This document shows, one piece after another, positions 16,661 to 26,400 of a stretch of 64,000 nucleotides of DNA (within the stretch, counting starts at the first letter, position 1; every line of letters begins with the position of its first letter). The position numbers and the translations under genes are program-made. The DNA comes from Paraburkholderia xenovorans LB400 (GTDB lineage Bacteria; Pseudomonadota; Gammaproteobacteria; Burkholderiales; Burkholderiaceae). The stretch lies in assembly GCF_000013645.1 (NCBI RefSeq), contig NC_007951.1:4588001-4652000 (forward strand), written 5' to 3'. A model generated the notes under the pieces. That model worked only from the letters and a program-made list of their open reading frames with translations. It ran no database searches and was not told the DNA's origin.

Positions 16661-17146
16661 TTATCGCTCATGCGGGGCGGGATGCGTCAGCAATTGCACG
16701 ACATCAACTTGGAATCCTGCAGCCAGGCGGAGCAGCGTTCGCAATGTGCATCCGCATTTCCCGGTCTCGAGCAGACTAACGTATGCAGCTTTCATGAGCG
16801 TCCGCTCTGCAAGGTCAGCAGCATTCCAGTCCTTCGCGCGTCTTAGCCGCTTGACGTTAAGCGCGACGAGTGTGGGGGCGTCGAGCAAAGACGACGGTAT
16901 GCTCCCTCGCGACGCGCCGAAAAGCTCGGCAATGGTCATGTCAAAAGCGTTCGCGATGCGTTCTAAAGTCTTCACTGACGGATTAAATTCCGCAGCCTCA
17001 ATGCTTCGGAGAGACTTCCGGTCGACCTGGGCTTTTTCCGACAGCGCATGAAGCGACAGGTCGAACAGTTCACGTGCGCAGCGAATGCGCTCCGCCAGTC
17101 GTCGAGGGATGTCGCTGCATTGCTGGTCGTTCTGTTCACCTGACAC
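16661..17146 (-). CDS. XRE-family regulator with two HTH domains
   Basis: A 161-residue protein. The first XRE HTH is at about 15-72 (RIRCARELFDLSLHALSEKA, 'SLRSIEAAEFNPSVKTLERI'). A second, more divergent one is at about 92-150 ('VKRLRRAKDWNAADLAERTL', 'YVSLLETGKCGCTLRTLLRL'). It diverges from the ankyrin gene with a 93-bp gap, and probably regulates that promoter and its own. It is convergent with xylB. Confidence 0.8.
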   Translation of the reverse strand: MSGEQNDQQCSDIPRRLAERIRCARELFDLSLHALSEKAQVDRKSLRSIEAAEFNPSVKTLERIANAFDMTIAELFGASRGSIPSSLLDAPTLVALNVKRLRRAKDWNAADLAERTLMKAAYVSLLETGKCGCTLRTLLRLAAGFQVDVVQLLTHPAPHER

Positions 17147-17239
17147 GGGTTGTCGTCTCTCTCAAAAACCAATCTTTAATCCCCTACCGCGGCCGGAAGG
17201 CTAACACTAAGCTCTGGTCCTGACTCACTTGGAGCAACC

Positions 17240-18070
17240 ATGTCAAAAAAAAGGAACATCGCGAAGACAAACGCGCGCGAAGCCGGAATGGCGAACGGAA
17301 CACAAAATGATGGTCACCGAACCGTTGCGCAAGTCAAAAATATTCTCGAGTCTGTGCTCCAAGGGGAAAGCTCTCAGGTCATATTGCAGGCCTCGCTTGC
17401 TCTAGCCATGAGCGTGTCGGACGACCAACCTTTGTCTGAGGGCCGCGCGCCTGATGCTGGGAACCTTGGGGACTTTGAAGACCAGCATATTTATCGGGCG
17501 CTCGTTGAACGCCTGTATCTTCGCGCAGCGATTGAGATGGCCAGGAACCACGAAGACAGAGTGCTGCTTCTGAATCTGCGCCCCTTTGAAGCCGACCCGA
17601 CCATTTTGATGTTGGCGGTCGAAAGGGGTGAGTGGGCGCTTGTCCGTGAGCTCATCGAACTCGGCGCGGACCCGAGCGAGCCCGGCGGTGACGGCTCCAC
17701 CGTTTTCCACTCAGCGATTGTTGGGAACAACGAGGGCTATCTTCCAGACGAACTTATCGACGTATTCAAGGCTGCTGGAGCTAGCCCGAATACCCCGGAC
17801 CGCGATGGCATGACGCCGCTGGACTTCGCCGCCGACATCGAACGGATTGATTGCATCGCCAAACTAATTGAGATTGGCGCCGATGTCAGCGCATCGGGCA
17901 TCAAACCAGCATTGCTCCCGGCGCTGTTGGCCGAACACGGCTACGGCGACTTGGCCGCTCGACTTGTTTCGACGAAATCAAAAAGCTCGAAGGCCGGACC
18001 CGCGGGGAAACGCAGCAGGACTGGCAGCGAGGTGAAAGATGCGAAGCGAGCGCGGAAGAACGGGAAGTAA
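17240..18070 (+). CDS. Ankyrin-repeat protein
   Basis: A 276-residue protein. The central part holds ankyrin repeats: 'PTILMLAVERGEWALVRELI', 'ELGADPSEPGGDGSTVFHSA', 'DRDGMTPLDFAADIERIDCI', 'AKLIEIGADVS'. The N-terminus is basic and polar, and the C-terminus is a Lys/Ser/Arg-rich tail (KSSKAGPAGKRSRT and on). No signal peptide. Ankyrin repeats bind proteins; the partner is unknown. GGAG lies just before the ATG (ctTGGAGcaacc). It is divergent from the XRE gene. Confidence 0.8.
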   Translation: MSKKRNIAKTNAREAGMANGTQNDGHRTVAQVKNILESVLQGESSQVILQASLALAMSVSDDQPLSEGRAPDAGNLGDFEDQHIYRALVERLYLRAAIEMARNHEDRVLLLNLRPFEADPTILMLAVERGEWALVRELIELGADPSEPGGDGSTVFHSAIVGNNEGYLPDELIDVFKAAGASPNTPDRDGMTPLDFAADIERIDCIAKLIEIGADVSASGIKPALLPALLAEHGYGDLAARLVSTKSKSSKAGPAGKRSRTGSEVKDAKRARKNGK

Positions 18071-18105
18071 CGCATAGCGTGTGCGGCAGAGTCTGCCGCT
18101 GCGCA

Positions 18106-18324
18106 CTAGCCGTGGCTGTCGACCCATGCGCGACACCACGAGAGCCCTGTAAATTCCGCTTCGTCATCAGAATCGAACGCACCAAGGACGCCGGACGCGT
18201 CTACGACCTTATTGTCTCGCATGACTGTGCCGCTTCCTGCGAACCGTTCCGGTTGCAGGATGTCTTCCTGCTGCAGGATGGAATGACCCCACAGCGTATA
18301 TCCACGATATTTCTCAGTTTGCAT
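18106..18324 (-). CDS. Small conserved Burkholderia hypothetical protein
   Basis: A 72-residue protein, MQTEKYRGYTLWGHSILQQE and on, ending GLSWCRAWVDSHG. The pattern (KYRGYTLWGH, GTV.RD.K.V.ASG.LG.F) is one I have seen in short Burkholderia proteins without known function. The internal Met at 18324 is preferred because it starts the conserved part and has CCTCCAGAGGTCG-type purine-rich DNA just before it. Confidence 0.6.
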   Translation of the reverse strand: MQTEKYRGYTLWGHSILQQEDILQPERFAGSGTVMRDNKVVDASGVLGAFDSDDEAEFTGLSWCRAWVDSHG

Positions 18325-18397
18325 CTGTCGACCTCTGGAGGTCCTCCACACTGCTTCCCATCAATATTTGCCGCGACACGAGCGGCCCCACAAGTAT

Positions 18398-18607
18398 CTA
18401 CCGTTTGAGGCGCTGAGTGTCGATTCCAGCCATCTTCAATGTAGCGTCAATCATTTTCAACTCCTGACCGAAATCAAGCGCCCATTCCTCACCGTCACAC
18501 CGTACGGTCATGCCGTTGTGCAATGAAATGAGATAGCGCGCCTTGTACAGGGCATCGACAAGCTTCGACTCTCGCTCAGCTTCTCGTACCCAGTCGTCCG
18601 CTCTCAT
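18398..18607 (-). CDS. Small hypothetical protein
   Basis: A 69-residue protein (MRADDWVREAERESKLVDAL, 'GEEWALDFGQELKMIDATLK', ending QRLKR) with GGAGA upstream of the ATG at 18607. Largely helical, no membrane segment. It follows imuA on the same strand with a 45-bp gap, in the place where imuB normally lies, but it bears no resemblance to a polymerase. Confidence 0.55.
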   Translation of the reverse strand: MRADDWVREAERESKLVDALYKARYLISLHNGMTVRCDGEEWALDFGQELKMIDATLKMAGIDTQRLKR

Positions 18608-18652
18608 GATGGAATCTCCTTCGGATGTAGCATGCGCGCCCGCAACCTGCAA

Positions 18653-19360
18653 TCAGGCGAATGCATCCCTTGTGACTCTAGTCTCGATTTCGAACGGCGC
18701 GACCGCGCGGCGTGGCCGACCACGGGGGCTCAGGAGCGCGGACCCTGGCAGCACATTCACGGTCAGGTCGCCTTCGAACTTTGGCCCCTTGCGTTTGATG
18801 ATGTCGACGCTCACGCCTTCTTCGGCGGGACGCACGGCGACTCGAAGTTCAGCCGGAGATGCATCTGATGCCGAGAGAATGGGTCGAAATACGAAAAAAA
18901 GTGACGTGCTCGACCGAGCGGCCAATAGCAAACGCCGGAGCGAATCTGCGCGCACATGCGTCTGCCAGAGCAAAACCGCGCCGCAGGTGCTCGCCTTCAG
19001 AATCTGCTCCGCCGACCAAAGCTGGTCGTTCGAACGCTTCGCACGTAACAGGAGAACCTGTTCAGCCGGAATGCCGGAATACGCGAGACCCTGAACGCAC
19101 GGGTCGCATGGCGGCTCAACCAAGACCACTGGCGCTTTCAGTGACGCCAGTGCCGGGGCGAGTAGCCGCATCTCTCCTGAACCCGGTGCCTGCGCCAAGA
19201 CTTCGGTGAGCGCTCCAATGGGCCACCCTCCGCCAGGCAGCTCGTGCGACAAGACCGGGTACCCCGTATCGACCGTCGACACGCGGCCGCGCGCGAGCTG
19301 CGATGCGCGCCAAAGCGCCGGATGAATCGACTCCGGTAATGGGGTGCGAACAGTATCCAT
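18653..19360 (-). CDS. imuA: ImuA, SOS-associated translesion synthesis factor (orphan)
   Basis: A 235-residue RecA-like protein of the ImuA family: 'HPALWRASQLARG', 'LSHELPGGGWPIGALTEVLA', 'GSGEMRLLAPAL', 'VVLVEPPCDPCVQGLAYSGI'. The start MDTVRTPLPESIHPALW at 19360 is preferred over an upstream Met. ImuA normally works with ImuB (Y-family polymerase-like) and DnaE2 in one SOS operon; here no imuB or dnaE2 follows. The promoter interval contains a perfect LexA-type box shared with the divergent SRAP gene. Confidence 0.85.
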   Translation of the reverse strand: MDTVRTPLPESIHPALWRASQLARGRVSTVDTGYPVLSHELPGGGWPIGALTEVLAQAPGSGEMRLLAPALASLKAPVVLVEPPCDPCVQGLAYSGIPAEQVLLLRAKRSNDQLWSAEQILKASTCGAVLLWQTHVRADSLRRLLLAARSSTSLFFVFRPILSASDASPAELRVAVRPAEEGVSVDIIKRKGPKFEGDLTVNVLPGSALLSPRGRPRRAVAPFEIETRVTRDAFA

Positions 19361-19374
19361 GGCCAACCAAACTA

Positions 19375-19390
19375 CTGTATGGATATACAG
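19375..19390. promoter_or_regulatory. LexA (SOS) box between imuA and the SRAP gene
   Basis: CTGTATGGATATACAG fits the LexA consensus CTGT-N8-ACAG exactly. It lies 15 bp upstream of the imuA start and 47 bp upstream of the SRAP start, so LexA could repress both divergent genes. Both are SOS-linked families, which supports the call. Confidence 0.9.
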
Positions 19391-19436
19391 TATAGCCTGG
19401 TTTTTCGCGGGTATCATGGCGCGAGAGGAGGCCCCA

Positions 19437-20120
19437 ATGTGTACAAGCTATGAAGCGAATCCGAACGACGCTTGGGACGTGTTCAGCCTGTTTCCTGTTC
19501 CGGACTTCGAGTACCGGCCTGAGATTTACAAGGACTATTACGCTCCCATCCTTCAACGCAATGCAGATGAGTTTGCGACGGTGCCGGCCTCATTTGGTAT
19601 CGTGCCGCGACGGCACATTCCACCCGGCGTGAAGGTCTTCGACACGATGAATGCCCGCTCCGAGTCCGTTGGCGACAAGCGAAGCTTCAGCGGCGCTTGG
19701 AAGAACCTGCAACTTTGCCTCATTCCGTGCCGCGCGTTTTTTGAGCCGAACTATGAAACCGGTAAGCCGATACGCTGGAAGATTGGCATGGCCAACGGCG
19801 GAGCCTTGGCTATCGCAGGCCTCTGGCGTTCGTGGAAGGAAGTCGACGGTTCGCAAACTCTTGCGTTCACGATGCTGACCGTCAATTCAGATGAGCATCC
19901 GCTGATGAAGCGCTTTCACAAGCCTGGAGACGAAAAGCGTTCGGTCGTGATTGTGCCGCCGACGGAGTATTCGGACTGGCTGTCGTGTAAAACGACAGAC
20001 GAGGCGCGTTCGTTTCTAAATCTATTCCCGGTCGAAGCGATGCATGCTGAACCGTTCCCATTGCCACCGCGGAAGCCGAAGTCAGTTGCGGACAACGGTG
20101 ACCAGCCGCCATTGCTTTGA
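19437..20120 (+). CDS. SRAP (SOS response-associated peptidase, YedK/HMCES family)
   Basis: A 227-residue protein. SRAP proteins use Cys2 to form a covalent adduct with abasic sites in single-stranded DNA; here the start MCTSYEANP gives Cys2, so the ATG at 19437 (with GAGGAGGCC upstream) is right and the longer frame is not. Other family features: 'RRHIPPGVKVFDTMNARSES', 'LCLIPCRAFFEPNYETGKP' (active-site Glu) and 'LTVNSDEHPLMKRFHKPGDE' (active-site His). It diverges from imuA over a LexA box. Confidence 0.92.
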   Translation: MCTSYEANPNDAWDVFSLFPVPDFEYRPEIYKDYYAPILQRNADEFATVPASFGIVPRRHIPPGVKVFDTMNARSESVGDKRSFSGAWKNLQLCLIPCRAFFEPNYETGKPIRWKIGMANGGALAIAGLWRSWKEVDGSQTLAFTMLTVNSDEHPLMKRFHKPGDEKRSVVIVPPTEYSDWLSCKTTDEARSFLNLFPVEAMHAEPFPLPPRKPKSVADNGDQPPLL

Positions 20121-20559
20121 CATCCGGAATCACGTCGCACAGGTCCCTCGATATGAAGTCGATGGCGTCATGCGCGCGCTTGCATCAGCAACAGTCGGTC
20201 TGGTCGGGGTGGCTGCGGCGGGCGGAGCGGGAGTGTGTCCGGCCGCAGGCGATGGCGAGACAGAGGATTTCATTGGGAGCAACCTCTGCGGCCATGCGCG
20301 TGAGCTTGGTTTGCTGGCAAAGGAGTGGCCGGGGGACTATCCGGCCGGGACGGTGGGATGCCCAATCGGCGGCTAGGCAGAGATGGCTAGAGATAAAATC
20401 TACCGCGCCCCATACGTTTGGACGCCTCGGGGTGATGTACAAGCACGCCAGGGAGCACATGTGGCAATCAAGATAGAATCGCTCCCAATTTCTTGATGGC
20501 AAGATGCCGGGCGTTATGCCTGGATATACACCTGACTATGACCGGACGAACCAGTTCTG
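20121..20559. other. 439-bp region upstream of hsdM without a supported gene
   Basis: Two overlapping plus-strand frames (20044-20376, 20117-20476) read as Arg/Ala/Gly-rich noise. The interval should hold the hsd promoter; no clear -35/-10 pair was found. No insertion-sequence end was recognised. Confidence 0.4.
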
Positions 20560-22119
20560 ATGCTTGACGACATCAAAAAGACCCTCTGGGCAACCGCCGA
20601 CAAGCAGCGCGCCAATATGGACGCTGCCGAGTACAAACACATCGTGCTCGGCCTCATTTTCCTCAAGTACATCTCCGACACTTTCGCCGGCCGCCGCGCC
20701 GAACTAACCCGGCGCTTCGCCGACGAGAACGACGAGTACTTCCTGCGCGAATGCGACGACGAGTTGCTGGCCGAAGAGTTGGAGGACCGTGACTACTACC
20801 GCGAGGTCAACGTGTTCTGGGTGCCCGAAACGGCGCGTTGGGAGAGCCTGCGCAGCGCGGCCAAGCAGACCGACATCGGCAAGCGTATCGACGAGGCGCT
20901 GGCGGAAATCGAAGCCGAGAATCCCAAGCTCAAGGGCATCCTGGACAAGCGCTATGCCCGCTCGCAGTTGCCCGACGGCAAACTGGGCGAGCTGGTCGAC
21001 CTGATTTCGACTATCGGCTTTGGCGAGGACGCCAGCCACGCGCGCGATGTGCTCGGCCAGGTGTACGAATACTTCCTCGGCCAGTTCGCCAGTGCCGAAG
21101 GCAAGAAGGGCGGGCAGTTCTACACACCAGCCTCTATCGTGAAGACACTGGTTGCGGTGCTGGCGCCCCATCACGGCAAAGTCTATGACCCTTGCTGCGG
21201 CTCCGGTGGCATGTTCGTGCAGTCCGAGAAATTCATCGAAGCACACGGAGGCAAGCTGGGTGATGTATCCATCTACGGGCAGGAATCCAACCCCACCACC
21301 TGGCGGCTGGCGGCAATGAACCTCGCCATCCGGGGTATCGACTACAACCTCGGGCGCGAACCGGCCGACACTTTTGTGCGCAACCAGCATCCGGACCTGC
21401 GCGCCGACTTCGTGCTGGCCAACCCACCCTTCAACGTCAGCGACTGGTGGCACGGCAGCCTGGAAGGCGACCCGCGTTGGGTTTATGGCACGCCACCGCA
21501 GGGCAACGCCAACTACGCGTGGCTGCAGCACATGCTGTATCACCTCAAACCCAATGGCCGCGCCGGTATCGTGCTGGCCAACGGCTCGATGAGTTCCAGC
21601 CAGAACTCAGAGGGCGACATCCGCCGTGCCATGGTCGACGCCGATGTGGTCGAGGTCATGGTGGCCCTGCCAGGCCAGCTCTTCTTTAACACTCAGATTC
21701 CGGCCTGTCTTTGGTTCCTCGCGAAGCAAAAAACCACGCGGAAGGGCGAAGTGTTGTTCATCGACGCACGCAAGCTCGGCAGCATGATTAGCCGTGTGCA
21801 GACGGAACTGACCGACGAAATTATCGAGCGCATTGCCAATACGGTCGCCGCTTGGCGCGGCGAGGCGATTGATGGTGTCGGCGAATACGCGGACGTTCCC
21901 GGCTACTGCCGCAGCGTGAAGCTAGCCGAGATTGCCGAGCACGGCCATGTTCTGACGCCGGGGCGCTATGTCGGCGCCGAGAAAGTCGAGGACGACGACG
22001 AAGCCTTTGTCGAGAAAATGCAGAAGCTCACGGAAATGCTGGGCGAGCAAATGGCGAAGGGGGCGGAACTGGACCAGTTGATTCGGCAGAAGCTGGGGGG
22101 GATGGGGTATGAGTTCTGA
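20560..22119 (+). CDS. hsdM: Type I restriction-modification system, methyltransferase subunit HsdM
   Basis: A 519-residue N6-adenine methyltransferase. It has an N-terminal helical domain (IKKTLWATADKQRANMDAAE, 'LKYISDTF'), SAM motif I 'YDPCCGSGGMF' and catalytic motif IV 'LANPPFNVSDWW' (NPPF). Length is normal. It overlaps hsdS by 11 bp. HsdM and HsdS together methylate the recognition site to protect the host. Confidence 0.95.
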   Translation: MLDDIKKTLWATADKQRANMDAAEYKHIVLGLIFLKYISDTFAGRRAELTRRFADENDEYFLRECDDELLAEELEDRDYYREVNVFWVPETARWESLRSAAKQTDIGKRIDEALAEIEAENPKLKGILDKRYARSQLPDGKLGELVDLISTIGFGEDASHARDVLGQVYEYFLGQFASAEGKKGGQFYTPASIVKTLVAVLAPHHGKVYDPCCGSGGMFVQSEKFIEAHGGKLGDVSIYGQESNPTTWRLAAMNLAIRGIDYNLGREPADTFVRNQHPDLRADFVLANPPFNVSDWWHGSLEGDPRWVYGTPPQGNANYAWLQHMLYHLKPNGRAGIVLANGSMSSSQNSEGDIRRAMVDADVVEVMVALPGQLFFNTQIPACLWFLAKQKTTRKGEVLFIDARKLGSMISRVQTELTDEIIERIANTVAAWRGEAIDGVGEYADVPGYCRSVKLAEIAEHGHVLTPGRYVGAEKVEDDDEAFVEKMQKLTEMLGEQMAKGAELDQLIRQKLGGMGYEF

Positions 22120-23425
22120 GTGGACACATGTTCGACTTGGCGAGCTTGCCGAAGTCAAGCACGGCTGGGCATTTAAGAGTGACTATTTTAAGGCTGATGA
22201 CGAGGCGGCAGGTTTGCCAATCGTTGTTGCTATAGGCAACTTCCAGTATACGGGTGGCTTCCGCTTCGAGTCGACGCAAATAAAGCGTTACACAGGAGAG
22301 TTCCCATCGGAATACATACTCCAGCCCGGAGAGATTCTATTGGTGATGACTTGTCAAACCGCGGGTGGCGAGATTCTCGGAATTCCGGCGCGCGTTCCTG
22401 ATAATGGTCGCGTCTACCTGCATAACCAACGCCTTGGGAAGGTTGTACTCAAGAGCGGCAGGGTCTGCTCTGACTTCCTGTACTGGCTCTTTCTTTACCC
22501 CCCCTTCAATAGACACTTAGTCAACTCAGCGACAGGAACCAAGATTCTTCACACGGCCCCCAGTCGCATTGAGTCATTTGAGTTCAAATTGCCCTCGGTT
22601 GCGGAACAACGGGAAATCGCAGAGGCGCTTGACGCGATTGACGACCGCATTTCCCTCCTCCGCGAAACCAACGTCACCCTAGAAGCCATCGCCCAGGCCA
22701 TGTTCAAGTCCTGGTTTGTAGATTTCGAACCCGTCCGCGCCAAGCAGGAGGGGCGCGCGCCTGAGGGCATGGACGAAGCCACCGCTGCGCTGTTTCCGGA
22801 TGGGTTTGAGGAGTCGGAGTTGGGGTTGGTGCCGAGGGCGTGGAGGGCGCGCTCGCTGGACTCGTTTGCCGACTATCTCAATGGCCTGGCGCTTCAGAAG
22901 TTTCCTGCCGAAAGCGAGGATGAGTATCTTCCCGTCATCAAGATTGCCCAGCTACGCGCCGGCAATACGCAAAACGCTGACCGCGCGAGCACAAAGCTCA
23001 AGGCTGAGTACATAGTCCGGGACGGCGATGTACTGTTTTCTTGGTCAGGTTCGCTGGAAGTCGAGCTATGGTGTGGAGGCGAAGGTGCACTGAACCAGCA
23101 TCTCTTCAAGGTCACCTCAAGCGAGGTCCCTAAGTGGTTCTATTACTTGGCTACCCGTCACCACTTGCCGGAATTCAGGGAGATTGCCGCACACAAAGCA
23201 ACGACGATGGGGCACATCCAGCGGAAGCACCTCACGGAAGCGAAAATCGCTGTGCCTCCGCCGGAGGTTCTGACACGACTGACGGAGTTTGTTGCGCCCC
23301 TGATTGAGCTACGTATCGAAAACGCCGTGCGTATTCGAAGCTTGGGTGAGCTTCGCGACAGTCTGCTCCCTCGTTTGATTTCAGGACAACTCCATCTCTC
23401 CGAAGCCGAAACGCTCGTCGCCTGA
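22109..23425 (+). CDS. hsdS: Type I R-M specificity subunit HsdS
   Basis: A 438-residue protein with two target-recognition domains (about 1-150 and 240-390), each followed by a conserved helical spacer. The first spacer contains 'EQREIAEALDAIDDRISLLR' and 'FKSWFVDFEPVRAKQEG', the latter typical of type IC (EcoR124-like) HsdS. The two recognition domains set the two half-sites of the target. Base composition is less GC-rich in the first domain than in hsdM and hsdR, as expected for exchanged recognition domains. Confidence 0.94.
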   Translation: MSSEWTHVRLGELAEVKHGWAFKSDYFKADDEAAGLPIVVAIGNFQYTGGFRFESTQIKRYTGEFPSEYILQPGEILLVMTCQTAGGEILGIPARVPDNGRVYLHNQRLGKVVLKSGRVCSDFLYWLFLYPPFNRHLVNSATGTKILHTAPSRIESFEFKLPSVAEQREIAEALDAIDDRISLLRETNVTLEAIAQAMFKSWFVDFEPVRAKQEGRAPEGMDEATAALFPDGFEESELGLVPRAWRARSLDSFADYLNGLALQKFPAESEDEYLPVIKIAQLRAGNTQNADRASTKLKAEYIVRDGDVLFSWSGSLEVELWCGGEGALNQHLFKVTSSEVPKWFYYLATRHHLPEFREIAAHKATTMGHIQRKHLTEAKIAVPPPEVLTRLTEFVAPLIELRIENAVRIRSLGELRDSLLPRLISGQLHLSEAETLVA

Positions 23426-23433
23426 CAACGACC

Positions 23434-26400
23434 ATGACCGAAGACCAACTCGAACAGGAAACGCTGGACTGGTTGGCCGACGTTGGCTACCGCTGCCTCT
23501 TCGGCCCCGACCTCGCGCCGGATGGTGCCAACCCCGAGCGGGCCGACTACCGCCACGTGCTATTGGTCGAACGGCTGCGCGGCGCGGTTGCACGGCTTAA
23601 CCCCGGCATCCCGCCTGCGACGCGGGAGGATGCGTTGCAGCAGGTGCGGGACCTGGGCATTCCGGCGCTCCTGTCGGCCAACCGGCACTTTCACCAGTTG
23701 CTGGTCGGCGGGGTGCCGGTCGAGTACCAGAAGGACGGCGAGTTGCGCGGTGACTTCGTGCGCCTCGTCGACTGGGCCGACCCGGCGGCCAACGAGTGGC
23801 TGGCGGTCAACCAGTTCGCCATCAAGGGCCCGCAGCATGCACGGCGTCCCGACGTGATGCTGTTCGTCAATGGCGTGCCGCTGGTACTGCTGGAGCTGAA
23901 GAACCCCGCCGACCAGAACGCCGACATCTGGAAGGCTTATGACCAAATACAGACCTACAAGGCGCAGATTCCGGACGTCTTCCAGTACAACGAAGTCCTG
24001 GTGATTTCGGATGGGTCGCAGGCGCGCATGGGTTCGCTGTCAGCCGATGCGGAGCGCTTCATGCAGTGGCGCACCATCGACGGCGCCACGCTTGACCCGC
24101 TTGGTCAGTTTAACGAACTGGAAACATTGATTCGCGGCGTGCTTGCGCCGACTTACCTGCTCGACTACCTACGCTTCTTCGTGCTGTTCGAGGATGACGG
24201 CACATTGGTCAAGAAGATTGCCGGCTACCATCAGTTCCACGCGGTGTGCGCGGCTATCCAACAGGTGGTGACGGCATCGCGCCCGGGTGCCAGCCACAAG
24301 GGTGGAGTGGTCTGGCACACACAGGGCAGCGGCAAGAGCATCACCATGACCTGCTTCGCAGCCCGCGTTATGCAGGAAGCGGCGATGGAAAACCCGACCA
24401 TAGTCGTCATCACCGACCGAAACGACCTTGACGGACAACTGTTCGGCGTTTTTTCGCTGGCACAGGACCTGTTGCGCGAGCAGCCTGTGCAGGCCGGCAC
24501 CCGCCAGGATTTGCGCGCGAAGCTCGCTAACCGGCCCTCCGGCGGCATAGTGTTTGCCACCATCCAGAAGTTCATGCCCGGCGAGGACGAAGACACGTAC
24601 CCGGTGCTTTCGGACCGAAACAACATCGTGGTCATCGCCGATGAGGCGCACCGCACCCAGTATGGCTTCGAGGCACAACTGAGGGGCAAACCGGGCCAGG
24701 AAAAGTATCAGGTCGGCTATGCGCAGCACCTGCGCGACGCACTCCCCAATGCCACCTTCGTAGCCTTTACCGGCACGCCGGTATCGAGCGAGGACCGTGA
24801 CACGCGCGCCGTATTCGGGGAGTACATCCACGTCTACGACATGCAGCAGGCCAAAGAGGACGGCGCCACGGTCGCCATTTATTTCGAGTCGCGCCTGGCC
24901 AAGCTGTCGCTCAAGGCCGAGGACCTGCCGCATATCGACGCCGAAGTGGACGAACTGGCCGAGGACGAAGAGGAAAGCCAGCAGGCCAAACTCAAGAGCC
25001 GCTGGGCCGCGCTAGAAAAGGTAGTCGGCGCGGAACCACGCGTGGCAGCCGTGGCAGCCGACCTCGTCGCACACTTCGAGGAACGCAACAAGGCACAGAA
25101 CGGCAAGGCCATGGTGGTGGCGATGAGCCGCGAGATTTGCGTTCACCTTTACGACGAAATCATCAAGCTTCGCCCCGACTGGCACGACCCGGACCCGGAG
25201 AAAGGCGCCGTCAAAATCGTCATGACCGGCTCGGCCAGCGACAAGGCGCTGCTGCGACCGCATATATACAGCGGCCAGGTCAAGAAGCGGCTCGAAAAGC
25301 GCTTTAAGGACCCGGCCGACCCACTGCGCATGGTCATCGTCCGCGACATGTGGCTTACGGGCTTCGACGCGCCATGTGTACACACGTTGTACGTGGACAA
25401 GCCCATGAAAGGCCACAACCTGATGCAGGCGATTGCTCGGGTGAACCGCGTCTTCAAGGACAAGCAGGGTGGACTGGTCGTTGACTACATCGGAATCGCC
25501 AACGAATTGAAGAGCGCGTTGAAGGAATACACGGCCAGCAATGGACGTGGACGTCCAACGGTCGACGCCGCCGAAGCGTATTCCGTGCTCGAGGAAAAGC
25601 TCGATGTGCTGCGCGGCATGCTTCATGGCTACGACTACAGCGGTTTTCTGACCGGCGGCCACAAATGCCTCGCCGGCGCGGCCAACCACGTATTGGGATT
25701 GAAGGACGGCAAGAAGCGTTTTGCGGATACGGCGCTCGCCATGAGCAAGGCCTTTACGCTGTGCTGCACGCTCGATGAGGCCAAGCTCGTGCGCGAGGAA
25801 GTGGCCTTCATGCAGGCCGTGAAGGTCATTCTCACCAAGCGCGAACTGAGCGACAAGAAGAAGACCAACGAGGAGCGTGAACTCGCCATCCGGCAAATCA
25901 TCAGCTCGGCAGTTGTGTCCGAGAAAGTGGTGGATGTCTTCGAGGCGGTCGGGCTCGAAAAGCCGAACATCGGTATTCTCGACGAAGCCTTCCTCGCGGA
26001 AGTCCGGAATCTGCCCGAACGCAACCTTGCTGTGGAACTGCTAGAGCGGCTTCTTGAAGGCGAAATCAAAAGCCGTTTCGCAAGCAATGTAGTGCAGGAA
26101 AAGAAGTTCTCTGAGATGCTCGCCAACGTCGTGACGCGTTACCAGAACCGGGCGATTGAAACAGCCCAGGTCATTGAAGAGCTCATCGATATGGCCAAGA
26201 AGTTCCGCGCAGCCGCGACCCGCGGCGAGGAGCTGGGCTTGACGGAAGATGAAATCCGTTTTTACGACGCGCTCGCCAATAACGAGTCAGCCGTCCGCGA
26301 GCTGACCGACGAGACGCTCAAGAAGATTGCACACGAACTCACCGAAAACCTGCGTCAGAACATCACAGTGGACTGGTCGGAGCGGGAGAGCGTGCGAGCC

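Noticed and set aside
20704..21543. A 279-codon minus-strand frame inside hsdM
   Set aside because: Antisense to a complete, motif-bearing hsdM; codon-bias shadow.
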